Source: Paenibacillus taichungensis
GTDB taxonomy: Bacteria > Bacillota > Bacilli > Paenibacillales > Paenibacillaceae
DNA: 64,000 nucleotides
Direction of reading: 5' to 3'
NCBI RefSeq assembly: GCF_003287275.1
Contig: NZ_QEVW01000017.1
Location: 148,323-212,322, forward strand
Part shown: positions 34,030-42,947 of the stretch, in pieces
How the letters are laid out: each line of letters opens with the position of its first letter
Position numbering within the stretch: position 1 is the first letter of the stretch
Made by a program: the position numbers and the translations under genes
The notes under the pieces: generated by a model
Told to the model about the DNA's origin: nothing
Databases searched by the model: none
What the model saw: the letters and a program-made list of their open reading frames with translations, nothing else

Positions 34030-36432
34030 ATGGCTGCCATGTTGAAACTGAGCCTCTCTTACCTGAGCAGAAGTAAAATCCAAAACCTATTTATCGCTCT
34101 GCTGATTCTGCTTTCTACACTCCTTGTATCTACGGCGGTCATCATCCTGACCAACACAGGTAATCAATTTAAGGAAATGCATGATCAAGCTAATGGATCT
34201 CATCAGATTCTGACGTTTGAGAAAGGGTTGAATGATCCCAACGATGTACATCAATGGTGGGCTGCTCAGGAAGGAATCGAAGTATCTCCATTACTGACCT
34301 ATCGAACATTATCAGGCATCGCCCTTAAGGGTACGGATATTCCCAACGTTTATCTTTACATGCTTGACACCCCTCCACCCCCATGGGATGTGGATGAACT
34401 CATTTTTTCATATGGAACTTCAAGCGCTGTTCCTGAGCAAGGTACGGTCTGGATTCCGACTTCATTGGCCAATGCCTACAGTATCTCGGCAGGAGATACG
34501 ATAGGCTTCAAGACAGGTTCCAGCACACTTGATCTGAAGGTATCCGGCATTGTGGTCGATGTGCCATATGGAGCCCCCTTCACCAACACAGCACGCGTGT
34601 GGATGAATCCCACAGATTATCAAACGGATTTCGATTCAATCGCGGGTAAAGACAATTATATGATGGGTATCCATTTCGACGATTACAGCACCAATCCAAG
34701 CTATTGGGAACGTTACGTGAACGAGAAGGGAACTCCTTTCCTGGAAACCAAGATGGAGTTCGAGAGCATCTCCTCTTTCTATCTGATCATCAACCAAATC
34801 ATTGGATTCATCATGATATTCCTAGGTATTGTTATGCTTGTAATCGCCCTTATTACTATCGGATTCACGATTTCGGATGCTATTCTGGCCAACTATAAAA
34901 CGATCGGCATTCTCAAGTCACTGGGCCTCACTTCAAACAGAACCATATGTACATATGTTATGCAGTACTCCTTACTATCCGTTGTTGCCATTCTCCCGGG
35001 CATCACACTGAGCGTAGTGGTATCGAAATTTATCATTAATATCTCCGTGTCTTCCCTTCAGGTAGGCAATCGTCATATTGAGATTAACGGCATTAGTGAA
35101 GCCATGTTAGTAGGTGTGTCCCTGTTTTCACTGGTAATATTATTTGTCATTCTGTATGCAAAAAAAACACGCAGCATCGAGCCTGTTCAAGCCATCCGCT
35201 ATGGAATGTCAGAGACGGATCATGCTCGCATGACAAACCGGATAAATTCGCCATTAGGTAATTGGGTCGGTTTTGCCCGTTTGCCTGTAACCGTGGTCAT
35301 CGGAATTCGCAATTTGATCAAGAACACCAAAAGTTCTGTTTTGATGCTGCTGCTGACCACAATGGCTTCCTCCGTACTGGTGCTGGGGTATGTTCTATTG
35401 ACCAGCATTACTGGAATTTATCAGACTGCCGCTCAATGGGGTTATGACAACGCCCATATCGCAGCTGTCGTTGTTAACAAAAATACTTTTCCCCAGGCTG
35501 AGCTGAAGCAAGTGTTAGGAAAGGACTCGAGGATTAGAACTGTAGGGTGGCAAGGAAACATTACCGGAGTAGTTAGTCCAGAATCTACATCAGAAATGCA
35601 GGGCCAATCCACCAGCCTATATCTGAGTGTACTCGACGGAAGTTATCAGGAGCTTGGGTTTGAGACGCTAAAAGGAGATAATCCTCGTCAAGCGAATGAA
35701 GTTGCCATTGGTGTAAGTGTCGCTAAGACATTAAATAAAGAACTCGGTGACCTCATGGAACTTTACATTGAGGGAAAAAAACGCACTTTCATCATCACCG
35801 GGATCTATCAAGCGATCGCCAACATGTCCGTATCAGGTCGGATTACCATCGATGCCATGAGAACGGTGAACCCGTCTTACGGTGATTTCGATGCCATTTT
35901 CATCAATTTAATAGATCCAGCGCAAGCCGATGTGGTTGCAGGTGAATTAAATGAGCAATTCAAAGCTTCCGCTTCAGTCGTAACCCAAAAAACACTGCTC
36001 GATTCGGTCTATGCAGAAGCCGCTGACATCTTCGTCTATCCTATCAGCTTAATTGGGTTATTGTTTATCCTTGCTACATTCATTATTATTTTCAGTACCT
36101 GCCGGATCAGTATCCGCAAAGAAAGCAGAACGTACGGAATCTACAAATCCATCGGCATGACATCTCGTCGCATTCGATCGTCGGTTGCCATGGGAATTAC
36201 GATTTTGTCCACCATTGGAGCGGTACTGGGTACCTTAGTAGGTGTGTATGTACTACCTATGCTACTTGAGACGGTCCTTTCTGGGTATGGCATCGTATAT
36301 CTTCCACTTATTTTAAATTGGGGAGGCATTATTTTGTTCGCTTTTCTAAGCATTAGCGCAGCAGCTCTTGGCTCCTGGTTCTCATCAAGAGTTATTCGTG
36401 AAGCATCCCCTCGTATGTTGGTTATTGAATAA
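34030..36432 (+). CDS. ABC transporter permease with two FtsX domains
   Basis: An 800-aa membrane protein; the start follows AAGGAG. The layout is one helix (about 20-40), an extracytoplasmic domain (about 40-250), three helices (255-390, including IGFIMIFLGIVMLVIALITIG), a further helix near 435, a second extracytoplasmic domain (450-660) and three C-terminal helices. This is a duplicated FtsX arrangement, resembling the long permeases of peptide or lipid export and antibiotic-resistance systems. The pairing with an ATPase and a two-component system suggests export of, or resistance to, an envelope-active compound. The transported substrate cannot be read from the sequence. Confidence 0.9.
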   Translation: MAAMLKLSLSYLSRSKIQNLFIALLILLSTLLVSTAVIILTNTGNQFKEMHDQANGSHQILTFEKGLNDPNDVHQWWAAQEGIEVSPLLTYRTLSGIALKGTDIPNVYLYMLDTPPPPWDVDELIFSYGTSSAVPEQGTVWIPTSLANAYSISAGDTIGFKTGSSTLDLKVSGIVVDVPYGAPFTNTARVWMNPTDYQTDFDSIAGKDNYMMGIHFDDYSTNPSYWERYVNEKGTPFLETKMEFESISSFYLIINQIIGFIMIFLGIVMLVIALITIGFTISDAILANYKTIGILKSLGLTSNRTICTYVMQYSLLSVVAILPGITLSVVVSKFIINISVSSLQVGNRHIEINGISEAMLVGVSLFSLVILFVILYAKKTRSIEPVQAIRYGMSETDHARMTNRINSPLGNWVGFARLPVTVVIGIRNLIKNTKSSVLMLLLTTMASSVLVLGYVLLTSITGIYQTAAQWGYDNAHIAAVVVNKNTFPQAELKQVLGKDSRIRTVGWQGNITGVVSPESTSEMQGQSTSLYLSVLDGSYQELGFETLKGDNPRQANEVAIGVSVAKTLNKELGDLMELYIEGKKRTFIITGIYQAIANMSVSGRITIDAMRTVNPSYGDFDAIFINLIDPAQADVVAGELNEQFKASASVVTQKTLLDSVYAEAADIFVYPISLIGLLFILATFIIIFSTCRISIRKESRTYGIYKSIGMTSRRIRSSVAMGITILSTIGAVLGTLVGVYVLPMLLETVLSGYGIVYLPLILNWGGIILFAFLSISAAALGSWFSSRVIREASPRMLVIE

Positions 36433-36455
36433 ACGTAGGCAAAAGATTAACATTT

Positions 36456-36490
36456 CGTGAGGGGGAATTCGACTTCCCCCTCATTTTTTT
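36456..36490 (+). terminator. Terminator of the two-component/ABC transporter locus
   Basis: TGAGGGGGAA pairs perfectly with TTCCCCCTCA and TTTTTTT follows. It reaches the 3' end of the convergent gerAC-type gene. Confidence 0.85.
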
Positions 36491-37691
36491 AATCCGTCGA
36501 TGAACCGGAATCTTTAATATTCAACTTCACATCATATGTCACGGGAATTTGACTAAACGTTTCATCCCAGTTTTTTTTGACCTTTGTCCATACTTTAGGA
36601 TATTTGATCCTTAACTGCTCTCCAAATCCGGCTACTTCCACCCGATAGGTATTCTGCATTTTACCCATAACCTGATGTATTTGTTCTTTGACGGTATCCG
36701 CAAACTGTACCTCCAAACCCTGAATGTACTCATCTGTTGAAGGAATCTCTGGAGCACTCCAATCTTCCATCAGTTGGCCTTCTGATTCAATCTTTACATG
36801 AAAAGAAATGTTATCGCCTTGAACTTTTGGCGTAATTTTACTCTTGCTAGACTTGATTTCGTACGTTACCGTATGCCCCTTAGGCGGAGCGTACGATTTC
36901 ACCGCTCCTTCTTGGGCCTCACCAGTTATCCAGGACAATCCTTCAAGTTCAATCTGATTTAAGGATCCGATCCACTTTTTCGTTTTTCCTTTATAGATCT
37001 CTGCCCCTGAGAATTTATGCTCACCTTCAGCTGTAAGGACATTTTGCAGTAAAAAGCTTGCTCCTGACTGCATCTTCCCGTCAAGTTTCGCGAGAGATAC
37101 TGGAGGGAGAATCTTGTTGGAGCGGTATGAGTTAGCCACCACCCCCTTCAAATAAAACGCTGGGATCTCACCCGGCTCCTTGGAGCTAAGAGCTTCCAAG
37201 GCTGTTCCATGACTTACCAGAACAAGGGAGCTAGGACGGATATCATTATCTCGCAAAATAAAATCAAGTAGCTGCTCCAGGCTATATTTCTTGGTCAATT
37301 CATGGGAAACAACAATGACCTTTAAATGATGACCAATAAGTGGACGGTCTCTTCTTAGAGCAAACTGACGAAAGATCTGAAACAGGGAATCTCCGGTTAA
37401 CCTTTCATTCAAAAAAGACTGCCCCACGGAAGCACCGGCATTTTTTTGATTTTCCTGTTTGGGTCCAATTCGCGGAACGATCTGTACGGTAGCTGTAAAA
37501 TTGTTATTCTTGGGATAATGACCCCCTTGTTGATTAATACTCTTTTCAAATTTTGATTCGTCAGCCACGTCAAGCCCTAAACCCACATAAACACTTAGAT
37601 CTTCGATTTCTTTACTGCTCCAGCATCCAGACGTAAACAATAGCAGCAACAATGTTAACAAAATGGTGAACTGCCTTCTGAAGCTGCTCAA
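36489..37691 (-). CDS. Spore germination lipoprotein, GerAC family
   Basis: A 400-aa lipoprotein starting at TTG 37691 with AAAGGAGG upstream. The start overlaps the end of the GerAB-type gene by 4 bp. The signal peptide ends in the lipobox FTSGC with the lipidated Cys at 23, followed by the family hallmark WSSKEIEDL. RLTGDSLFQIFRQFALRRDRPLIGHHLKVIVVS is typical of Ger(x)C N-terminal domains. The C-terminal domain (about 220-390) ends in the usual KVWTKVKKNWDETF. It is subunit C of a nutrient germinant receptor in the inner spore membrane. Confidence 0.95.
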   Translation of the reverse strand: MSSFRRQFTILLTLLLLLFTSGCWSSKEIEDLSVYVGLGLDVADESKFEKSINQQGGHYPKNNNFTATVQIVPRIGPKQENQKNAGASVGQSFLNERLTGDSLFQIFRQFALRRDRPLIGHHLKVIVVSHELTKKYSLEQLLDFILRDNDIRPSSLVLVSHGTALEALSSKEPGEIPAFYLKGVVANSYRSNKILPPVSLAKLDGKMQSGASFLLQNVLTAEGEHKFSGAEIYKGKTKKWIGSLNQIELEGLSWITGEAQEGAVKSYAPPKGHTVTYEIKSSKSKITPKVQGDNISFHVKIESEGQLMEDWSAPEIPSTDEYIQGLEVQFADTVKEQIHQVMGKMQNTYRVEVAGFGEQLRIKYPKVWTKVKKNWDETFSQIPVTYDVKLNIKDSGSSTD

Positions 37692-38785
37692 TTGTACTTT
37701 CCTCCTTTTTTTCGGATCATACTCAACAACAGAAGCAAAAGTGGTACAACCCCAAACAAATATATGGATACATTCCCGACAGCATCGCCTAGTTTGAACG
37801 TGTCGTTCGCATTCTCTGGTAGCATAGCAATGATGTAAATGATGGGAAGCAAAATGATCATAAATGGTAGCAGTTTTTTCTTAAACAATTGTGAACATCC
37901 GAGAGAAGCAGCATAATGGGTAATGGTAGAAGTAGAGAAAATCTGCATAATCCAGATAACCAGCAACAAGGATTCGAATCGCTCGAAGACCAGACCTTCG
38001 ATTTCAAAGCTGCGCATCAAGTCAAGGGTTGGCCACGTTCTTGTTTTCATGCCTTCAATGGATAAGCTGCCAATGACCATAACCAAGGTGATCAAGTAGA
38101 TGCCCATAGGAATAAGGATGCCCCAGACCATGGCCTTCTTTCCCTTTTCCGGATTTCTCATAAAAGCCATCACTACAAACATGATTTCATAACCTGTATA
38201 CGCTAAAGTCGTAGGCTTAAGACCTTTAATAACAGGCATAATCCCCTCTCCCAACACAGGTCTCAAATTATTGATTTCAAACAGGTTACTGCTCAGAAAA
38301 ATGGCCAGCACAAAAAGAATTAGCGTAATGGGCAAAATGATCTCATACAAGCGAGCCATCGAATTGACACCACCTGAGATCAGATAAAAACCGATCCACA
38401 TAAACACCATGACAATGGCCCATACCGGGGTTCCCTCCAATAAATATAAACCGGTGACATCAGCCATCACCCTGATTTCAAAGGCAGAGATAGTAATGAA
38501 ATATGCGATGATTATTACTCCCAAGATATAAGCAATCCACTTTCCCGTAATTTCCTCAGTGAATTGGAAAACCGTCTTCCCTGGAAATCGTCGGCACAGA
38601 GTCACCAGGATTATCCCCATCAACATAACGAACAGACCGGACAATATTATTGAAATCCATACGTCAGGCGTACCTGCAGCCGTCACCGTGGTTCGAGGAA
38701 GTGTGAGGATTCCTGCACCCAACATGTAGTTGATGATAAAGGCTGCGGCTTGAACTGTCGTCAGTTGGTCTTGTTTACGATTCAT
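37688..38785 (-). CDS. Spore germination permease, GerAB family
   Basis: A 365-aa protein with about ten membrane helices of the APC-superfamily GerAB type. It starts behind CAGGAGG. Recognisable segments are the N-terminal TVQAAAFIINYMLGAGILTLPR and the middle GLKPTTLAYTGYEIMFVVMAFM. GerAB proteins bind the germinant amino acid or sugar. It is the second gene of the A-B-C operon, 27 bp after the A gene. Confidence 0.95.
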   Translation of the reverse strand: MNRKQDQLTTVQAAAFIINYMLGAGILTLPRTTVTAAGTPDVWISIILSGLFVMLMGIILVTLCRRFPGKTVFQFTEEITGKWIAYILGVIIIAYFITISAFEIRVMADVTGLYLLEGTPVWAIVMVFMWIGFYLISGGVNSMARLYEIILPITLILFVLAIFLSSNLFEINNLRPVLGEGIMPVIKGLKPTTLAYTGYEIMFVVMAFMRNPEKGKKAMVWGILIPMGIYLITLVMVIGSLSIEGMKTRTWPTLDLMRSFEIEGLVFERFESLLLVIWIMQIFSTSTITHYAASLGCSQLFKKKLLPFMIILLPIIYIIAMLPENANDTFKLGDAVGNVSIYLFGVVPLLLLLLSMIRKKGGKYN

Positions 38786-38812
38786 GGTTCACCTCCTGAA
38801 TATCCGATATGC

Positions 38813-40507
38813 CTACTTTTTGCGATCAGGGTCTTTTGGATGCATCATACTTGGACGCTTCTTCATCATTCCTAAAGGTGCTCGGATAAAGAAATCTTTC
38901 CAATCCGATAAGCTGTAAGGTACAGCCGGAGTGACATAAGGTACTCCAAAGCTCTTTAACCGAACGAGATGACTGCAGAGCAACAAGAAAAACATGACTA
39001 CCCCAAACAATCCATAGGTCGCCGCACTGAACATTCCTACAAAACGCAATATACGAAGTGTTATCCCGGCACTATATGTAGGGATGGAGAACGAAGAAAT
39101 CGCAGTGACTGCCACAACAATAACCAGAAACGGGCTGACAATTCCGGCCTGTACGGCGGCATCCCCAATAATTAGACCACCTACGATACCCATTGCTGGC
39201 CCAATTGGCTTGGGTAGACGTATGCCTGCTTCCCGCAAAATTTCAATCGAGGTTTCCATAATCAGCGCCTCAATAACAGACGGGAAAGGCACACCTTGTC
39301 TAGTTTGAATAATGGTTAAAGCGAGCTTGGTCGGAATAAGACCCGGATGGAATGAAATAAAGGAGATATACAAAGCAGGTGCTAGCAGTGCAATCGTAGC
39401 AGCCAAGAAACGAAGCATACGCAGAAACGTCCCCGGAATCCAGCGCTCGTAATAATCTTCGGGAGATTGAAGCAGCATGCTAAAGGTCGATGGTACTATT
39501 AATGCAAATGGTGTCCCATCCAGTAAAATAGCTACACGCCCCTCTAACAACCCACTGACTACACGGTCGGGCCTCTCTGTATTCTGAATCTGTTGAAAAG
39601 GACTCAGTTCATCATCTTCAATCAATTGTTCCACATAACCGGATTCAAGCATGATATCCATGTCCAGGTTCTGGATTCGTTTTTCCACCTCGGTGACCAG
39701 CTCGGCATTGGCAATATCTGCGATATACGCAATAACCAGATCCCTCTTAACCCTGGCTCCCACCTGATGTTTGATCATAAACAACTCATTATTGCCTCCG
39801 AATTGCCGCAATATTCCGGTATTATCACTTAACCGCTCCGTAAAACCGATTCTTGGCCCACGAAGCAGTGCCTCAGATACCGGCTCTTCAAGGCTACGAC
39901 TTTTCCCTTTGGCTGAGCCAACAAGAAGAGCACTGGCCACTCCTTCAATAAATAGAGCATTTTTGCCGTTAAGAACCGCTTGCGCCGCTTGTTGCAGCGT
40001 CTCCGCTTCCTGAAGTTCACCAACAGGCAAAAGACTACTTTTCACGTAAGCTTTGACCTCATTTTCATCTCTTGGTACTTCAAATATATTCCGCTCTGAA
40101 TCGGGAACCCCCTTAATCATAAGGGGCGTGAAGATGTGAGTATCTAACCGATCATGATCAACTAACCCTTCCACGAAAATGACAGCTGCGGGTGTATTCG
40201 TTCCTCTTATCATAAACTCTCGTATACATACGTCTGAATTTTGCCCAAACGTTGTTTTTACACTTATCAGATCTTTAGCATAATCCCCGGTCAGCCGTAT
40301 ATTTGCGTAATTTCCAGTCTCTTCGTCCGAAGAAGAAATGATTGATGCATTCTGATTTTGTTGATCTTTATTGGTAAAGGTTCCTTTCTTTAAGGATGAT
40401 CGCAACCACTGATACCCCTTCATGTACAATATCGGTATCAAAAATAATAAAAAGGCCTGTCCCCAAATTGGCCACTCCGGCAAATAAGCAAGTATTTTCG
40501 ACCACAT
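38813..40507 (-). CDS. Spore germination protein, GerAA family
   Basis: The frame extends to 40621, but GGGGTGA before ATG 40507 (MWSKILAYLPEWP) marks the likely start; 564 aa. The cytoplasmic N-terminal domain carries the family motifs DLISVKTTFGQNSD, FVEGLVDHD, NGKNALFIEG and SLEEPVSEALLRGPRIGFTE. The C-terminal half has about five helices with VAILLDGTPFALIVPSTF and GRVAIL. It has an extra N-terminal hydrophobic anchor (WGQAFLLFLIPILYM), unlike the shorter B. subtilis GerAA. GerA-type A subunits form the oligomeric channel of the germinosome. It is first in the operon. Confidence 0.94.
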   Translation of the reverse strand: MWSKILAYLPEWPIWGQAFLLFLIPILYMKGYQWLRSSLKKGTFTNKDQQNQNASIISSSDEETGNYANIRLTGDYAKDLISVKTTFGQNSDVCIREFMIRGTNTPAAVIFVEGLVDHDRLDTHIFTPLMIKGVPDSERNIFEVPRDENEVKAYVKSSLLPVGELQEAETLQQAAQAVLNGKNALFIEGVASALLVGSAKGKSRSLEEPVSEALLRGPRIGFTERLSDNTGILRQFGGNNELFMIKHQVGARVKRDLVIAYIADIANAELVTEVEKRIQNLDMDIMLESGYVEQLIEDDELSPFQQIQNTERPDRVVSGLLEGRVAILLDGTPFALIVPSTFSMLLQSPEDYYERWIPGTFLRMLRFLAATIALLAPALYISFISFHPGLIPTKLALTIIQTRQGVPFPSVIEALIMETSIEILREAGIRLPKPIGPAMGIVGGLIIGDAAVQAGIVSPFLVIVVAVTAISSFSIPTYSAGITLRILRFVGMFSAATYGLFGVVMFFLLLCSHLVRLKSFGVPYVTPAVPYSLSDWKDFFIRAPLGMMKKRPSMMHPKDPDRKK

Positions 40508-40593
40508 CCGGCTCACCCCATTATCTAGACTTTCTTGGTAACTTTGAGTATTGTTTCCCCGATTGCTCACAATAATTCCCGTTTTTTTGAACG

Positions 40594-40626
40594 ACAAAAA
40601 AGCAGATGCCTCTATTGGCACCCGCT
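40594..40626 (-). terminator. Terminator of the PAS chemoreceptor gene
   Basis: Read leftward, AGCGGGTGCC pairs (8 of 10) with GGCATCTGCT and TTTTTTG follows. Confidence 0.65.
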
Positions 40627-40655
40627 TCCCTACAGGGTTATGGAGTTTTCCTTGT

Positions 40656-41588
40656 CTATACGATTTTGGTTACGTGCTGTGCCTTCTCATCCAGTAGATG
40701 TGCAGACGCCGCAATGGTTGTAAAATCATTCAGTGCGACCTCGATCTGCTGCTGGCTTCGCTCCACATATCCTTCTACCTTCTGTGTTCCCCCAGAAATG
40801 TTCGTAATCTCTTTCGTTATCCCATTCACACTATCCCGAATCTCATTAATGGAATTTTCGACCATGGCCGATAGTTTGCGTACTTCCTTGGCTACTACAT
40901 CGAACCCGCGCCCATATTCGCCCGCATGCGCCGCTTCAATTGCAGCGTTCAGAGCCAACAGCTGAGTCTGCGACGCAATTTCGCGGATCGTTTTAACAAC
41001 TCCCTGGATAGAACGAGCCTGTTCTTGCAAATGACTCAGTGTCGCTCGGTTGTGGGCAGAAACTTCAGATATATACGTGATACTGGACATCAGCTCACGG
41101 CTTCGCTCAATACCGATATCAGCATGTTCATTCAAATCATGTGACATCGTCTTCAGTTCGTTAACTACAGCTGTAATATTATTTTGACGGATTGTGATAT
41201 TGGTAGCTATTTTGGACACACCCAAAATATTCTGATTCAACTCATCATAGACAGGCATATATGTCGCCTCAAGCCATACGGGATTTCCCTTTGCATCCTT
41301 GCGTTCAACCTTGTCCTGGAAGCTAGTACCGTTAAAAATACTGCTCCAAAATGCGTTATAGTCAGGGCTTTTCGCGAACTCGTCGAAACAAAATTGCTCA
41401 TGCTGCATACCGTACATCTCCGCTACGGTATAGCCCATCGTCTGGGCAAAGACTTCATTTACATAAGTAACCCGACGATCCATATCGAATCGAATGATAG
41501 CCAGACTTTTCTCCATCGCCTTAATGACCAACGCATCGGTAACAACATCTTTTTTTTCCACATCTACTATAGGCAAAGCAATCCCCAC
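40656..41588 (-). CDS. Soluble PAS-domain methyl-accepting chemotaxis protein
   Basis: A 310-aa signalling protein without membrane segments. A PAS domain (about residues 22-130: IIRFDMDRRVTYVNEVFAQTMGY, PVWLEATYMPVYDELNQNILG) may bind haem, flavin or a ligand. The chemoreceptor tip is well preserved (IREIASQTQLLALNAAIEAAH, GRGFDVVAKEVRKL), so it should engage CheA/CheW. The signalling bundle is short. GTG 41588 is a poor start; a TTG at 41576 behind GTGGGGA is an alternative. It stands alone, outside a chemotaxis operon. Its promoter overlaps two palindromes. It probably reports a cytoplasmic energy or redox signal. Confidence 0.88.
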   Translation of the reverse strand: MGIALPIVDVEKKDVVTDALVIKAMEKSLAIIRFDMDRRVTYVNEVFAQTMGYTVAEMYGMQHEQFCFDEFAKSPDYNAFWSSIFNGTSFQDKVERKDAKGNPVWLEATYMPVYDELNQNILGVSKIATNITIRQNNITAVVNELKTMSHDLNEHADIGIERSRELMSSITYISEVSAHNRATLSHLQEQARSIQGVVKTIREIASQTQLLALNAAIEAAHAGEYGRGFDVVAKEVRKLSAMVENSINEIRDSVNGITKEITNISGGTQKVEGYVERSQQQIEVALNDFTTIAASAHLLDEKAQHVTKIV

Positions 41589-41662
41589 TCCCTGACTCTT
41601 CCCATGATTAAACCGTTCTCATTCTGGCAGTTCCTGCTGTAGTGCAATTATGTACTCAACTG

Positions 41663-41708
41663 AATAGAGACGACTCTATTATTGTATACTCCAATTGCAG
41701 TCAATTGG
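41663..41708 (-). promoter_or_regulatory. Chemoreceptor promoter covered by two 7-4-7 palindromes
   Basis: Leftward TTGACT (41704-41699), 17-base spacer, TAATAG (41681-41676). AATAGAG-ACGA-CTCTATT (41663-41680) covers the -10, and CCAATTG-CAGT-CAATTGG (41691-41708) covers the -35. The centres are 28 bp apart. Confidence 0.6.
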
Positions 41709-41807
41709 ATCACTCCCAAATCAATTAACAAAAATACATTGCGGTTTGACTTTTTATACCCAATAAACTAACTGTCTAAACATTATATTTCATGAGCAAA
41801 TTCTAAC

Positions 41808-41835
41808 ACAAAAAGAGGCGGATTAACCGCCCCTA
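41808..41835 (-). terminator. Terminator of the RpiR-type regulator gene
   Basis: Read leftward, GGGCGG-TTAAT-CCGCCT is followed by CTTTTTGTG. Confidence 0.65.
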
Positions 41836-41909
41836 ATTATGGTATACCCTTCCATACTTCTGATGTTATCTGTAGTCGTTTCTGTCTATTAAGCTGCCCT
41901 ATTCATCTA

Positions 41910-42743
41910 TCAGCCTCGCGGCAATTTGTCAGCATACCGAATCCGCAGATCAGCGAGTAACTCCAGCTTGGACAACGCCTGCTCCTTCTGCCTCAATCCC
42001 ACCGCCAGCACCAACTGCTCCATTAAGAGGAGCGGAGTAACCATGGAATGAAATTCACCAAGCTCCCCTCTGCTGACATAAAAAGATAACTCCGTCGCCA
42101 AGCCATATAAGAGGTCTTCCCGATCTGTTACAAGTACGGCTTTGCTGCCCGTATCTCTGGCATAATCCAGAATGACTTCTGCTTCAGGCAAGAGTCTTGT
42201 AAAGCACATCAGCAGCACAACATCCTCCCGCTGCATGTGCATCAGTGTTTCCAATATTTCATGACCACCTCCGGCTAGATGGATGACCGTCAATCCGAAT
42301 CGGGATAGCCGAAAGGACAATAATTCTGCCAATCCTGCGGAGGGCCCTGGAGCATATACATATACTCTTCGTGCTTCTGCAAGGATGGCTGCTGCGTGCT
42401 CCAGATCCCCCTGCTTCATATGGGACAACGTCTCCTGCAAGTGGCTAACAGAGGCCTCTAGTAACTGAACAGGAAGGCTGTCCGTATCCATGCGGGATAT
42501 GGTTTTATTTAATTTGAGGGCAGGTGTAGTGTCTTCGGATGTACGAAGCCGGATTTTAAACGCTTTGGCATTATCATATCCAACCGCCCGCCAGAAGCGG
42601 GATACGGTTGCAATACTGACTCCCAGCCTGTCGGCAATCTCCTGTTCCGTCATGAACAGAATATCTTCCGGATTCCGCTCAACAAAATCAGCAATTTTTA
42701 GATGGCCTGGCGACAGCTGTTCTTTATGAGTAAACAAATTCAT
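41910..42743 (-). CDS. RpiR/MurR-family transcriptional regulator with SIS domain
   Basis: The start is set at ATG 42743 (MNLFTHKEQL) behind AAAGGAG, although the frame opens 30 bases earlier; 277 aa. The N-terminal RpiR helix-turn-helix (about 1-77) shows LSPGHLKIADFVERNPEDILFMTEQEIADRLGVSIATVSRFWRAVGY. The C-terminal SIS domain (about 105-235) binds sugar phosphates and shows VYVYAPGPSAGLAELLSFRLSRFG and VLLMCFTRLLPEAEVILDYARDTG. It diverges from an ECF transporter/PHP operon, with the palindrome ATGTAAT-4-ATTACAT between them. I infer that it controls that operon in response to a phosphorylated sugar-like metabolite. Confidence 0.9.
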   Translation of the reverse strand: MNLFTHKEQLSPGHLKIADFVERNPEDILFMTEQEIADRLGVSIATVSRFWRAVGYDNAKAFKIRLRTSEDTTPALKLNKTISRMDTDSLPVQLLEASVSHLQETLSHMKQGDLEHAAAILAEARRVYVYAPGPSAGLAELLSFRLSRFGLTVIHLAGGGHEILETLMHMQREDVVLLMCFTRLLPEAEVILDYARDTGSKAVLVTDREDLLYGLATELSFYVSRGELGEFHSMVTPLLLMEQLVLAVGLRQKEQALSKLELLADLRIRYADKLPRG

Positions 42744-42811
42744 TCCGTATGCACTCCTTTTCTCGCTCTGCACTCAGTATATCAGTTGAGAGAACAAGGA
42801 GTGGGTTATGT

Positions 42812-42892
42812 ATGTAATATTTTTTTCATTAATTTTAGATTATGTAATAAAAATTACATTTGATTTACAAATGTCTTCTTTCCCGTTAATAC
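42812..42892 (+). promoter_or_regulatory. RpiR-type operator and ECF operon promoter
   Basis: The perfect palindrome ATGTAAT-AAAA-ATTACAT is at 42842-42859, and another ATGTAAT half is at 42812-42818. The core resembles TGTAAT...ATTACA sites described for HexR, an RpiR-family member. A possible promoter, TTTACA-N17-TAATAC (42864-42892), lies just downstream. Confidence 0.65.
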
Positions 42893-42947
42893 TCTGCCCC
42901 TAGACTGTGGCTATGATGATCACCAACTTTCAGGGAGGTATGTATCG

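Larger units (their letters stand above)
41589..41909. other. Intergenic region: MCP promoter and RpiR terminator
   Basis: This contains the chemoreceptor promoter with its palindromes (41663-41708) and the terminator of the RpiR regulator (41808-41835). The remaining AT-rich sequence shows no gene. Confidence 0.5.

Noticed and set aside
42774..42947. Riboswitch (thiamin or other vitamin) before the ECF operon
   Set aside because: The leader is short and AT-rich and lacks conserved THI-box or other riboswitch cores; a palindromic operator explains its structure better.
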